Shown here: in pieces, positions 7,225 through 14,943 of the stretch | Layout: each line of letters starts with the position of its first letter | Numbering within the stretch: position 1 is the stretch's first letter | IMG/VR virus record: IMGVR_UViG_3300017971_000310 | Coordinates: 1-60,228 of that record | DNA: 60,228 bases | Strand: one strand, 5' to 3' | Source of the DNA: a virus | Notes under the pieces: model-generated | Database searches by the model: none | Told to the model about the DNA's origin: nothing | The model's input: only the letters and a program-made list of their open reading frames with translations | Translations under genes and position numbers: made by a program

Positions 7225-8796
7225 ATGCTTATAGAACGAGAATATAAACGGAGACCTGCTTTTGTAACAAAGGCAGACGAAAATGAGGGAATAGTAGAAG
7301 CAATCTTTGCAGTTATGGGGGTTGTCGATGAGGGACTTGATAGGATACATAATGGGGCTTTTGCTAAGACTTTTGTAGAACGTGGGCATAAGGTCAGGTT
7401 GCTTGATTCCCATAATGCCCACAGTGTTCTCAACTCATTGGGTAAAGTGATGGCATTGAAAGAAATAGGGGAAGGGGATTTGCCAATTGACTTGGTGAAA
7501 GCCTATCCTGACGCAACCGGAGGCGCTTGGGCACAACTTAAGTTCAATCTCAACACTGCAAACGGGCACGACGCCTTTCAGCACATAAGGGCGGGGGATG
7601 TAGATGAATGGTCTTTTGCCTACGATGCTACCAATAAAGATTTTGAGGATATAGAAGGGCCAGATGGAGCTACACAACAGATACGTAACCTGAAGGAACT
7701 ACGTCTGTACGAAGTGAGCCCTACGGTGTTCGGGATGAACCCTGCCACAACCACAGTCGGGGCCAAAAGTAAGGACACAAAGACGTGGACTTTTGTGATA
7801 AATGAAGGCAAGTATTGTGTCTATGAAGTGGGCACTGATGGTCACGCCGTAGGGGATATACTCAAACGCTTTGACAAACAAGAAGAGGCTGAGACATATA
7901 TTGGTTCGCTTATGGGTGTCAAAGAAGGCAAGCCTTGGGATGTAGTCACAGAAGGTGGGCAGTATTGTGTCTACAAGGTGGATGCAGATGGCAACCCCAC
8001 TGGTGAGGCAATGAGCTGCTACGATAATGAGAGCGATGCACAGGACTATGTAGCGGCTCTATACGCTAACACAGAAGAAGAATTCAGTAAGCAGGAACCA
8101 GGGGGACCCGAGACTTGTGTCTGCCCAGATTGTGGGTACGAAACAGAGAAAGAACGCGGAATTCCCTGCCGTTCTATGGAGTGCCCGGAATGTGGGGTAT
8201 CCCTGGTGGCTGGTACGACTGAGACAGATTCTGTGGATAAGTCCGTTAATTTATCCGAAATGGTTAATACAGTCAGGGCCGCTTTTGAGGGCGAACATAA
8301 CGCAGAGGATGGTCCTTGGGATTACTGGGTTGCTACAGTGTATGACGACTATGTAGTGGTGGAGTATTATCCAGAGGGCAAACATTATGCTGTGTCTTAT
8401 GCTAGAAACGAAGATGGTATAGCATTTGCAGATAAGGATACTTGGGTAGAGGGTAGCTTGGAATTTGTACCCAACGTGGAAGTTGAAGAAATGACAGATC
8501 CATTGGAGAATATAGAGACCACTATAATTAATATCATCGACGGTAAGGCCGGGCGTGTTCTAGCCCAGCGTAACGCGGACCGCTTGGTGGGTGCGTTGCA
8601 AACCTTGCTAGATGTACTAGAGGACGCTGGTATCGACGTACCAGGGTACGAATCTGGTTCCTACGAAGAGCCAGAGGAAGATGAGGATGAGGACGAGAAA
8701 GCCTCCGCCGCACAAGAGGCCGGGCCGATAGAGATATCACCCACCTTCAGCACGGAGATAGAAAAAGAATTAATAGACATAGAACTTTATTTATAG
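7225..8796 (+). CDS. Prohead protease (S78-like) with zinc-ribbon and acidic scaffold-like extension
   Basis: A 523-residue protein with AAGGAGGG just upstream of its ATG. Residues 1-180 match the HK97 prohead protease fold: His63 in 'LLDSHNAHS' and Ser130 in 'DEWSFAYDA' fit the catalytic positions. It matures the capsid by cutting scaffold or capsid N-termini. The rest is unusual: two similar segments around residues 190-275 ('GKYCVYEVGTDG', 'GQYCVYKVDADG'), a four-Cys zinc ribbon near 298-322 (CPDCG...CPECG), and a highly acidic C-terminus (EEPEEDEDEDE) that may serve as scaffold. It lies directly before the capsid gene. Confidence 0.8.
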   Translation: MLIEREYKRRPAFVTKADENEGIVEAIFAVMGVVDEGLDRIHNGAFAKTFVERGHKVRLLDSHNAHSVLNSLGKVMALKEIGEGDLPIDLVKAYPDATGGAWAQLKFNLNTANGHDAFQHIRAGDVDEWSFAYDATNKDFEDIEGPDGATQQIRNLKELRLYEVSPTVFGMNPATTTVGAKSKDTKTWTFVINEGKYCVYEVGTDGHAVGDILKRFDKQEEAETYIGSLMGVKEGKPWDVVTEGGQYCVYKVDADGNPTGEAMSCYDNESDAQDYVAALYANTEEEFSKQEPGGPETCVCPDCGYETEKERGIPCRSMECPECGVSLVAGTTETDSVDKSVNLSEMVNTVRAAFEGEHNAEDGPWDYWVATVYDDYVVVEYYPEGKHYAVSYARNEDGIAFADKDTWVEGSLEFVPNVEVEEMTDPLENIETTIINIIDGKAGRVLAQRNADRLVGALQTLLDVLEDAGIDVPGYESGSYEEPEEDEDEDEKASAAQEAGPIEISPTFSTEIEKELIDIELYL

Positions 8797-8809
8797 GAGG
8801 AATAAACAA

Positions 8810-10153
8810 ATGAATTACAAGGAGATGCTCCGGGAGGCACGGAGTCTCTTCGAGAAGGCGACCCAACTTCATGCGAAGGCACGTGAGACTGAGGATGCTG
8901 ATGAGCGCAAGGCTCTTCTAGAGCAGGCCGATCAGTTGTCCGAGCAAGCACGTACCATCAAGGAAGATGGGCTCAAGTTCCGGGAGATCGAAATGTCCGC
9001 CAAGGAGCTAGATGAGGAGATTGAGCGGGTTACACAGGAGAAGGAAAAGCAGACTCCCAGTGTACCAGGCTCAAACGGGTTCAAGGAGTGGAACGAGTTC
9101 CTACATGCCTGCTATAAGGCAGGACATCGGGAACCTGGCGTTAGGCAGCGGGATGAACGCTTGGTCTACTTCAAAGATGAGGCCGTCGGTGGGCATGACC
9201 AGAAGCAGATGGTCGAGAGTGTTGGAGCTAGTGGTGGGTTCCTGGTTCCTACAGAGTTTCTGGCCCAGTTGCAGGCTGTAGCTGCGGAATCGTCTATCGT
9301 ACGACCACGTTCTACTATTATCCGTATGGCGAGACGGGCTATTGATATCCCGGTGTTGGATCAGACTGGGACGACCTCTAGCCAGCCGCACTGGTTCGGT
9401 GGGATGTTGGCGTACTGGGCGGAGGAAGCGGCCGAGAAGACCATTACCACGGCAGAGTTCCGCAAGGTGGAGCTGGTAGCACATAAGCTGATTATGTATA
9501 CCCGCGCCAGTGATGAGCTGTTGGACGATGCAGCTATTTCACTGTCCGACTTCCTGGCGGGGCCGCTGGGGTTTCCTGGTGCTGTGGCGTGGCATGAGGA
9601 TTATGCGTTCCTGCGTGGGACTGGTGCTGGACAGCCGTTCGGTATTATATCGGCGGTCAACCAGCCAACCATTGTAGTCGCTAGAACTGCCGCTAATAAT
9701 GTCTACTACGGAGATCTGGTCAATATGATGGAGAGCTTCTTGCCCAGCGCCAATGGCGTTTGGGTTGCTCACCAATCTGTTATGTCCAATCTGATGACTA
9801 TGATGGATCAGGCAGGCGGCGCGGCCAACACTGGTACGTATATCTGGGGTAGTGCGGCCGATGGGGTTCCGGCCCGACTGTTGGGCTTGCCCATTATCTT
9901 CACAGAAAAGACGCCCCGGATTGGGACACAGGGTGACGTTCTCCTGGCGGATATGAGATACTATCTAATTGGGGATCGTCAGGCCACAACTGTTGAGAGC
10001 ACGCAGTACGACTACTGGAGATATGATCAGACAAGTTGGCGTGCTGTTCACCGTGTTGATGGGCAGCCTTGGTTGAGTGCGCCCCTGACGCTACAGGATG
10101 GGACCTCGCAGTTCAGTCCTTTTGTCATCCTTGGCGATGCAGAGAGCTCTTAG
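8810..10153 (+). CDS. Major capsid protein, HK97 fold
   Basis: A 447-residue protein starting 13 bases after the protease gene, with AGGAGG before the ATG. Residues 1-90 are a charged coiled-coil delta/scaffold domain (KEMLREARSLFEKATQLHAK). 'SVGASGGFLVPTEF' then opens the mature shell domain, as in the HK97 phage_capsid family, probably close to the protease cleavage region. The later 'LRGTGAGQPFGI' is also typical of the family. It forms the icosahedral shell. Confidence 0.9.
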   Translation: MNYKEMLREARSLFEKATQLHAKARETEDADERKALLEQADQLSEQARTIKEDGLKFREIEMSAKELDEEIERVTQEKEKQTPSVPGSNGFKEWNEFLHACYKAGHREPGVRQRDERLVYFKDEAVGGHDQKQMVESVGASGGFLVPTEFLAQLQAVAAESSIVRPRSTIIRMARRAIDIPVLDQTGTTSSQPHWFGGMLAYWAEEAAEKTITTAEFRKVELVAHKLIMYTRASDELLDDAAISLSDFLAGPLGFPGAVAWHEDYAFLRGTGAGQPFGIISAVNQPTIVVARTAANNVYYGDLVNMMESFLPSANGVWVAHQSVMSNLMTMMDQAGGAANTGTYIWGSAADGVPARLLGLPIIFTEKTPRIGTQGDVLLADMRYYLIGDRQATTVESTQYDYWRYDQTSWRAVHRVDGQPWLSAPLTLQDGTSQFSPFVILGDAESS

Positions 10154-10170
10154 GATAGGAGGTAATAGAA

Positions 10171-10617
10171 ATGAGTGATTATACAGCACGCTTGAGCGAG
10201 CAGCTTTATCCGCTGGATGTTGAGCATGCAGATAGCCAGGATGCTGGAACGCATAATGGTACTTGGGTTGCTGTCAGTACGTATCATCGCGTCTGGTTTG
10301 TTCTGGACGTTGGTGATATGGCACAGGGTGCGACCCTGGATGCTGGGATTCAGCAGGCTACGACAACTGGTGGGGCGGGAGCTAAGGCAATTACTGGTAA
10401 GACGATCACCCAGCTAGCGCAGGCTGATGGGGATGGTGGGGATCTGGTATGCATTGAGCTACAGACAGAGGAATTGGATGTGGACGGTGGGTTCGACTGT
10501 GTCCGGTTCTATGTTACAGTGGCCAATGCTGCTGTGGAGTATAGTGCGATTCTTTATGGGTGTTCGCCTAGATTCCTGCCCGTACCCACGACCAATTGGG
10601 AAGAGATTGTCGGTTAG
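10171..10617 (+). CDS. Probable head decoration or capsid-stabilising protein
   Basis: A 148-residue beta-rich protein with AGGAGG upstream, 17 bases after the capsid gene. It has no signal peptide or membrane segment. Small proteins in this position (MSDYTARLSEQLYPLDVEHAD...) are common in HK97-like siphophages and often coat the shell. Its family could not be confirmed from motifs, so the assignment rests on position, size and composition. Confidence 0.5.
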   Translation: MSDYTARLSEQLYPLDVEHADSQDAGTHNGTWVAVSTYHRVWFVLDVGDMAQGATLDAGIQQATTTGGAGAKAITGKTITQLAQADGDGGDLVCIELQTEELDVDGGFDCVRFYVTVANAAVEYSAILYGCSPRFLPVPTTNWEEIVG

Positions 10618-10701
10618 GTAGGTTTCTACGGTTTATAGTATAGTATACCACCTAAAATCGGGTTAAAATGCTACCAAAATAGGAGCATTTCGAGGCCGAA
10701 A

Positions 10702-10748
10702 ACCCTATATATGGGGGTTGTGTGTGACCCGACCCCCATATATAGGGA
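10702..10748. repeat. Long inverted repeat CCCTATATATGGGGGT / ACCCCCATATATAGGG
   Basis: Two arms of 16 matching bases flank the loop TGTGTGTGACCCG. Each arm is itself nearly palindromic around ATATAT. As RNA it would form a very stable hairpin; as DNA it would offer paired binding sites for a dimeric protein. Related sequences occur at 10813-10830 and 38778-38835. Confidence 0.8.
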
Positions 10749-10812
10749 TCAGGGGTATTTTTATGTGGATACCTTATGGGTACAATTATACCTTAGCGGT
10801 TAACTGGTAACG

Positions 10813-10830
10813 ACCCCCATATATGGGGGT
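10813..10830. repeat. Perfect 18-bp palindrome ACCCCCATATATGGGGGT
   Basis: A perfect dyad located 37 bases before the first gene of the glycan cassette. It shares its core with the inverted repeat at 10702-10748 and with imperfect copies in the 38.8-kb intergenic region. An operator for a phage regulator is the simplest reading. Confidence 0.75.
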
Positions 10831-10866
10831 AAAACACACATTTTTCTAAACTATACGTTTTATACT

Positions 10867-11514
10867 ATGGCTAAAATCTGGATTCGATGTCTTACTATAG
10901 TCAGGTCAACCGATCAACATGGCAGGCCCTCAGTCTACCATCCTGGGGATTGGGCCAAGGTTGGCAAACATGAGGCCCGTCAATTAGTTGCACAGGGAAG
11001 CGCTGAAATACCTAATGTGCAGACTAGGCAGACTGCGTATGATTGGTACGATTGCGGGGTAGTTCTTAGGGGGAATACGGCTCCTGGACGTGCTGCCCTG
11101 GAGAAGCATTATCCTGGGCTAAACGTCACAAATGGTGGATTAGATCTAACATACTCTAGAAATCTACTATGGGATGCCACATCAAAAATGAATATGCGCT
11201 TCTTACCCGTTGGGTACGAACGGATGGTTAATGGCTGGCAGATGGCTGTGCCTCTAGTGGACTATGACCTATTAGCCACAGATATCGGTACAGAGGAGGA
11301 ACGGGCTTATACGAAATCTATAATACGGGATTTGCGTGTACCAGTGTACGACACGAATATTATATTTGCTGTAAGATGTAATGATGTCCAGGCTTGGTTA
11401 GATAGTTGGAAACAGGAACAGAAGAAGGGTGGGGATATACGTCTATCGTTCTTACGGGCGTTATATATAACTAAGCCAATCATATGTGCGTTGCCGGTGA
11501 CTTGGAAACAATGA
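10867..11514 (+). CDS. Hypothetical protein, first gene of the glycan cassette
   Basis: A 215-residue protein, probably cytoplasmic. 'YHPGDWAKVGKHEARQLVAQGSAEIP' near residues 24-50 resembles small beta-domains seen in phage head-tail proteins; the rest is not recognised. No ribosome-binding site is visible before ATG 10867. The stop overlaps the next ATG (ATGA), so it is coupled to the first glycosyltransferase. It may take part in glycan transfer or be a structural protein left in front of the cassette. Confidence 0.55.
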   Translation: MAKIWIRCLTIVRSTDQHGRPSVYHPGDWAKVGKHEARQLVAQGSAEIPNVQTRQTAYDWYDCGVVLRGNTAPGRAALEKHYPGLNVTNGGLDLTYSRNLLWDATSKMNMRFLPVGYERMVNGWQMAVPLVDYDLLATDIGTEEERAYTKSIIRDLRVPVYDTNIIFAVRCNDVQAWLDSWKQEQKKGGDIRLSFLRALYITKPIICALPVTWKQ

Positions 11515-12434
11515 GAATAATTGCGTATCCGTTGGGAGACTTGAATACAGCGTCTTCTAGGTATAGGGCATACTGGCCAGCAGAAGAGCTTGGGGGCAAG
11601 CGGTTTGCTGTTGCCACGACGGATAATGACTGGGAACAATCTACCATTGTAATGTTTCAACGTGCCTGTACTGTAGCCTATCAAGATATAGCCAAGCGGG
11701 CACATAATACCAGGAAGTTTGTAGTATACGATTACACAGATTTCTATTGGAGGACTGTTGGCGTAGATAAACCCCCAGATAGTGGGGAACTTAAAATGGT
11801 ACAGTATGCCGATCTGTTGACGTGTTGTAACCAGGATGATGCGTGGCTACTACGTCGTACGTTTAATAAGCCAGTCCGTATCCTACCAAATATGCAGAAA
11901 TTATCTCTTTACGTAAAGCAGAAAGTCTACGAAAAGACAGATTGCCCTGTGGTGTTGTGGGTAGGATACAACCATAATATTCGGGCACTGAAATCCATGT
12001 GGGCAGGATTACAGGAAGTTGCTAATAAGGGAATACAGTTTTCTGTTCTAATTGTCAATAACGATGGGGTAGTTCCCAAGCTGGTTCTACCACGCAATAT
12101 AGAGGCAGTTCCATGGTCCTTAAAGAATCTAGGCGATATTATGTGTAGAGGGGATGTGGCAATAAATCCACAGATACCTTGTGCTAATGGTAGATACTAC
12201 AAGGACAATAATAAGAGTGTAACCGCTTGGGCACATGGGTTGGCCTGTTTATCTTTTGATGAGGTAAAGAATTGGGCCAGGGAATTAGAGTGGCCATTGA
12301 TAGATCGAGACAATAGGGCAGAAGAGGGGGAGTATAACAGACTGCGGGCAAGGGATTATGACGTCAGTGTTATGGCTCCTAAGTGGTGGGATATATTGGT
12401 GGAGGAATACCAGTGGTGGAAAGGTCCCCGCTAA
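11511..12434 (+). CDS. Glycosyltransferase, GT4-like
   Basis: A protein of 307 residues; ATG 11511 is chosen because it overlaps the preceding TGA. The opening 'MRIIAYPLGDLNTASSRYRAYWPAEEL' and the central 'VLWVGYNHNIRALKSMWAGLQ' and 'VPWSLKNLGDIMCRGDVAINPQ' match the two Rossmann domains of GT-B glycosyltransferases. The C-terminal donor site (SVTAWAHGLACLS) replaces the usual E-x7-E pattern. It probably transfers a sugar from a nucleotide-sugar donor. The acceptor is unknown. Confidence 0.7.
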   Translation: MRIIAYPLGDLNTASSRYRAYWPAEELGGKRFAVATTDNDWEQSTIVMFQRACTVAYQDIAKRAHNTRKFVVYDYTDFYWRTVGVDKPPDSGELKMVQYADLLTCCNQDDAWLLRRTFNKPVRILPNMQKLSLYVKQKVYEKTDCPVVLWVGYNHNIRALKSMWAGLQEVANKGIQFSVLIVNNDGVVPKLVLPRNIEAVPWSLKNLGDIMCRGDVAINPQIPCANGRYYKDNNKSVTAWAHGLACLSFDEVKNWARELEWPLIDRDNRAEEGEYNRLRARDYDVSVMAPKWWDILVEEYQWWKGPR

Positions 12435-12790
12435 AAATAGTATCGGATAGGCGAGGTTCCCTGGCAGAACTTTTTAGAGGAGATTGGGGACAGGTAAATG
12501 TGGTGGAAGTTTCCCCTGGCGCTTTGAGAGGCTGCCATAGACATAACAAGACAAATGAAGCTTGGGCATTTCTATATGGGATGGGTGTATTATACATGGA
12601 AGGGGAACACGGTACAGTAGAACGTATAGATGTATCCAGAGGCGACCATATATTTCTGCCTGCTGGTACGGGCCACGCCATTCGGAACACGGGACCGGAA
12701 TTATTGGTATTTGTCTATTATATGGATCATATGTATAACCAGGAGAATCCAGATAAGGAACCATGGCTAGTAGAGGAGTTGTTTACGTAG
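12413..12790 (+). CDS. Cupin sugar isomerase/epimerase-like protein (FdtA/WxcM-like)
   Basis: A protein of 125 residues from GTG 12413, which has GGAGG seven bases upstream. The double-stranded beta-helix is evident: 'DRRGSLAELFRGDWGQVNVVEVSPGALRGCHRH' and 'GDHIFLPAGTGHAIRN'. This is the pattern of sugar 3,4-ketoisomerases and dTDP-4-dehydrorhamnose epimerase-like cupins acting on nucleotide-linked deoxysugars. It overlaps both flanking genes. It probably prepares a sugar for the neighbouring transferases. Confidence 0.7.
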   Translation: MVERSPLKIVSDRRGSLAELFRGDWGQVNVVEVSPGALRGCHRHNKTNEAWAFLYGMGVLYMEGEHGTVERIDVSRGDHIFLPAGTGHAIRNTGPELLVFVYYMDHMYNQENPDKEPWLVEELFT

Positions 12791-13362
12791 CTGTTGGCCC
12801 CAATGCTAAGGAAGAGGCAAAAAAGAGCATACGAACATTGAGACGTCATAATAATCTAGATGTGCAGGTTATATCCGATGGGCTGATTAATGGGTGTAAT
12901 ACAGTTACATTCAATAATCCGGGGCGTGGGGCACGACGGGCAAAGTTGAGCATACATAATCTCGTGCCATGGGATAATGTACTGTATATAGATGCAGATA
13001 CCAGAGTACATGGGAACTTAGAGGTTGGATTCGATATATTGGAGGATGGTTGGGATCTTGTTATAGTGCCAAGTGAAAATCAGAATGAGAATGCGTTATG
13101 GCACGTCAGAGAGGAGGAGCGGGAAGCAACCTTACAAGTAGTTCCTGCCCCCTTGCAGTTACAGGGCGGCTTGTTCTGGTTCAATAGAGAACGTTGCAAA
13201 TATATGTTTGATGGTTGGCTGGATGAGTGGTTACGTTGGTCCGGTAAAGATCAAGCTGCTTTGTTAAGGGCATTAGAAAAAGAGCATGTTAAGATATGGC
13301 TTATGGGTAGACCGTTCAATGGGGGTAGCGTAGTAGAGCATCTATTTGGGAGGGCACGGTGA
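12763..13362 (+). CDS. Glycosyltransferase, GT8-like with DxD motif
   Basis: A 199-residue protein with the GT-A pattern: 'VVYVAVGPNAKEEAKKSIRTLRR' at the N-terminus, Asp77-Ala-Asp79 in 'VLYIDADTRVHG' for metal and nucleotide-sugar binding, and 'LQGGLFWFNRERC' with 'GKDQAALLRALEKE' in the acceptor half. These fit short GT8-like transferases of phages and bacteria. Its start overlaps the cupin gene. The C-terminal half of the 14921-16558 protein and the fragment at 57074-57247 look related. Confidence 0.7.
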   Translation: MASRGVVYVAVGPNAKEEAKKSIRTLRRHNNLDVQVISDGLINGCNTVTFNNPGRGARRAKLSIHNLVPWDNVLYIDADTRVHGNLEVGFDILEDGWDLVIVPSENQNENALWHVREEEREATLQVVPAPLQLQGGLFWFNRERCKYMFDGWLDEWLRWSGKDQAALLRALEKEHVKIWLMGRPFNGGSVVEHLFGRAR

Positions 13363-14051
13363 TACCTGACATCTTTATGATGACATATAACCGCCCACAA
13401 ATGTTATCCAGAACGGTTCAATGTCTATACGATCGTACTACTACGCCATTTAATTTACATATAGTGGATGATGGTAGTTATGCTGGTCAGATTGTGCTGT
13501 TAGGTTTATGGGGAGACGGCAAGGCCAAGACAATAGTTATGCGAGAAACCAATAGAGGGGTTCCGTATAATATTAGATTAATGGCTACCCTAACAGAAAG
13601 CGACCCAGTGATACTAATGGGAGACGACCATTTATGTCCACTGGTAGAACCGGATTGGTTGACTCGTGGTCTTATGGCTATGGATGAGAATCTCAATATG
13701 GGCATGTTAGCGTTGAACGACCCATCCTGTAATACTAACAACAGACGACACGTCAAGGAACGTGCTAAGCCCATCACAATCTGTGAGTTTGTCGGTGGTA
13801 CGTTTCTATTCATACGCAGGGAAATTATAGAGTCATTTGTCTACCCGAAAGCTTGGGAGGCTATACAATCTCCATTGAAGAGCTGGGCTAATCATACAAG
13901 AGAGCTTGGGTATGATGTAGGGTATCTTGTGGATACTTATTGTCAACATATTGGGAAATTCTCGGCTAGGATGGGAACAGATATAAGCGAACATCTAATC
14001 GAACCGATAGATCCTGTAACATTGGAGCCAGCAGAAGAATATGCCTGGTAA
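13359..14051 (+). CDS. Glycosyltransferase family 2-like
   Basis: A 230-residue GT-A protein from GTG 13359 (GTGA overlap with the previous stop). 'DIFMMTYNRPQMLSRTVQCLYDRT' and 'LHIVDDGSY' are the classic GT2 N-terminal strand and first Asp pair. 'VILMGDDHLCP' holds the DxD-like metal site, and 'FVGGTFLFIRREI' is the acceptor-side motif. It probably transfers a sugar in the same pathway as its neighbours. Confidence 0.75.
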   Translation: MIPDIFMMTYNRPQMLSRTVQCLYDRTTTPFNLHIVDDGSYAGQIVLLGLWGDGKAKTIVMRETNRGVPYNIRLMATLTESDPVILMGDDHLCPLVEPDWLTRGLMAMDENLNMGMLALNDPSCNTNNRRHVKERAKPITICEFVGGTFLFIRREIIESFVYPKAWEAIQSPLKSWANHTRELGYDVGYLVDTYCQHIGKFSARMGTDISEHLIEPIDPVTLEPAEEYAW

Positions 14052-14943
14052 CATACTATTCATAGGGGGAACGGGCAGGTGTGGTACTACCCTGTTGCGC
14101 GACTGTTTATGTAAACATCCGGATATGACCACTACACCATATAAGTGGAGATTCATAAACGATCCCGATGGCCTGGTCGATTTCTGTTCCGGTACTGCAT
14201 CGACGTGGTCTCCCTACATCTACGATGCGAAATTAAAAAGGCTAGAGAAGCTATTCAGTCTACTGGAATATAAATGTGGTGATGGACCTTATTGGGACTA
14301 TGCCCTGGGAATGTGGCTACCTAATTACAGACGTCACGTGGATACGCTAATTGGAGAGCTTACCCAGTTTTCCTATAGCAGAGGCTGGGTGGGATCGCCC
14401 AATGTGGAAACAGCTATATATAGATACCCTGCTAGAGGATTATTGGGAGCGGTGCGGGATTTTATAACGAATATAGTGAATGATTATTTGACCCAGACTG
14501 GCGGCAGTATATTTGTGGATGCGGATACGTGGAACATACTGTTCTTCAGGGATATTTTACACATATTACCAGAGGCTAGGTTAATTCATATATGGCGGGA
14601 TCCAATAGAGACCGTATGTTCTTTGGCCGAACAGCGTTGGATGCCAGATGATATTGAGCAGGCAGCTATGATATACAGAGATTTATTGATGCGCTGGGAG
14701 GCTGTGCGACATTCAATACCATATTACACATACACCCAAATCCAATATGAGGACTTAGTAAATAAACCAGAGGAAACCTTATATAAAATATGTGATTGGA
14801 TAGGCATAGACTACACTAAAGAAATGCTACTGCCTATTGGGAGTCCGACTAGCAGGGTGGCTAATTTAGATACTATACAGGAGTTGTGTAATATAACACG
14901 TTTCACCAGGGAAGCCGGGTATGAGAGTACACATTGTCTGTGA
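14041..14943 (+). CDS. PAPS-dependent sulfotransferase
   Basis: A 300-residue protein. 'FIGGTGRCGTTLLRD' (from residue 7) is the 5'-phosphosulfate loop. 'ARLIHIWRDPIETVCSL' near residues 178-195 is the 3'-phosphate-binding motif with Arg and Ser. 'YTQIQYEDLVNKPEETLYKICDWIGI' is the conserved C-terminal element. Sulfotransferases move sulfate from PAPS to hydroxyl groups of sugars or other acceptors. Its place between glycosyltransferase genes suggests that the phage-made glycan is sulfated. Rare in phages. Confidence 0.8.
   Translation: MPGNILFIGGTGRCGTTLLRDCLCKHPDMTTTPYKWRFINDPDGLVDFCSGTASTWSPYIYDAKLKRLEKLFSLLEYKCGDGPYWDYALGMWLPNYRRHVDTLIGELTQFSYSRGWVGSPNVETAIYRYPARGLLGAVRDFITNIVNDYLTQTGGSIFVDADTWNILFFRDILHILPEARLIHIWRDPIETVCSLAEQRWMPDDIEQAAMIYRDLLMRWEAVRHSIPYYTYTQIQYEDLVNKPEETLYKICDWIGIDYTKEMLLPIGSPTSRVANLDTIQELCNITRFTREAGYESTHCL

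Larger units (their letters stand above)
10620..10866 (+). promoter_or_regulatory. Palindrome-rich intergenic region
   Basis: No gene is seen here. It contains AAATGCT/AGCATTT (10667-10690), a weak terminator-like hairpin. It also contains a near-perfect 16-17 base inverted repeat (10702-10718 and 10732-10748) around a 13-base loop, and a perfect 18-base palindrome at 10813-10830. A promoter-like box reading leftwards (GGTGGTATACT, 10641-10651) is present, but its -35 is poor. The region separates the capsid genes from the glycan cassette, so it probably controls or terminates transcription here. Confidence 0.55.

Noticed and set aside
10641-10668. Fifth copy of the TTTACA-TATACT promoter family
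   Set aside because: The -10 box GGTGGTATACT is good, but the -35 is TTTTAA with 15-base spacing and it would direct transcription against the capsid genes.
10861-10866. TATACT directly before the ATG of the glycan cassette as a promoter
   Set aside because: Transcription would begin inside the gene, and no matching -35 is seen.
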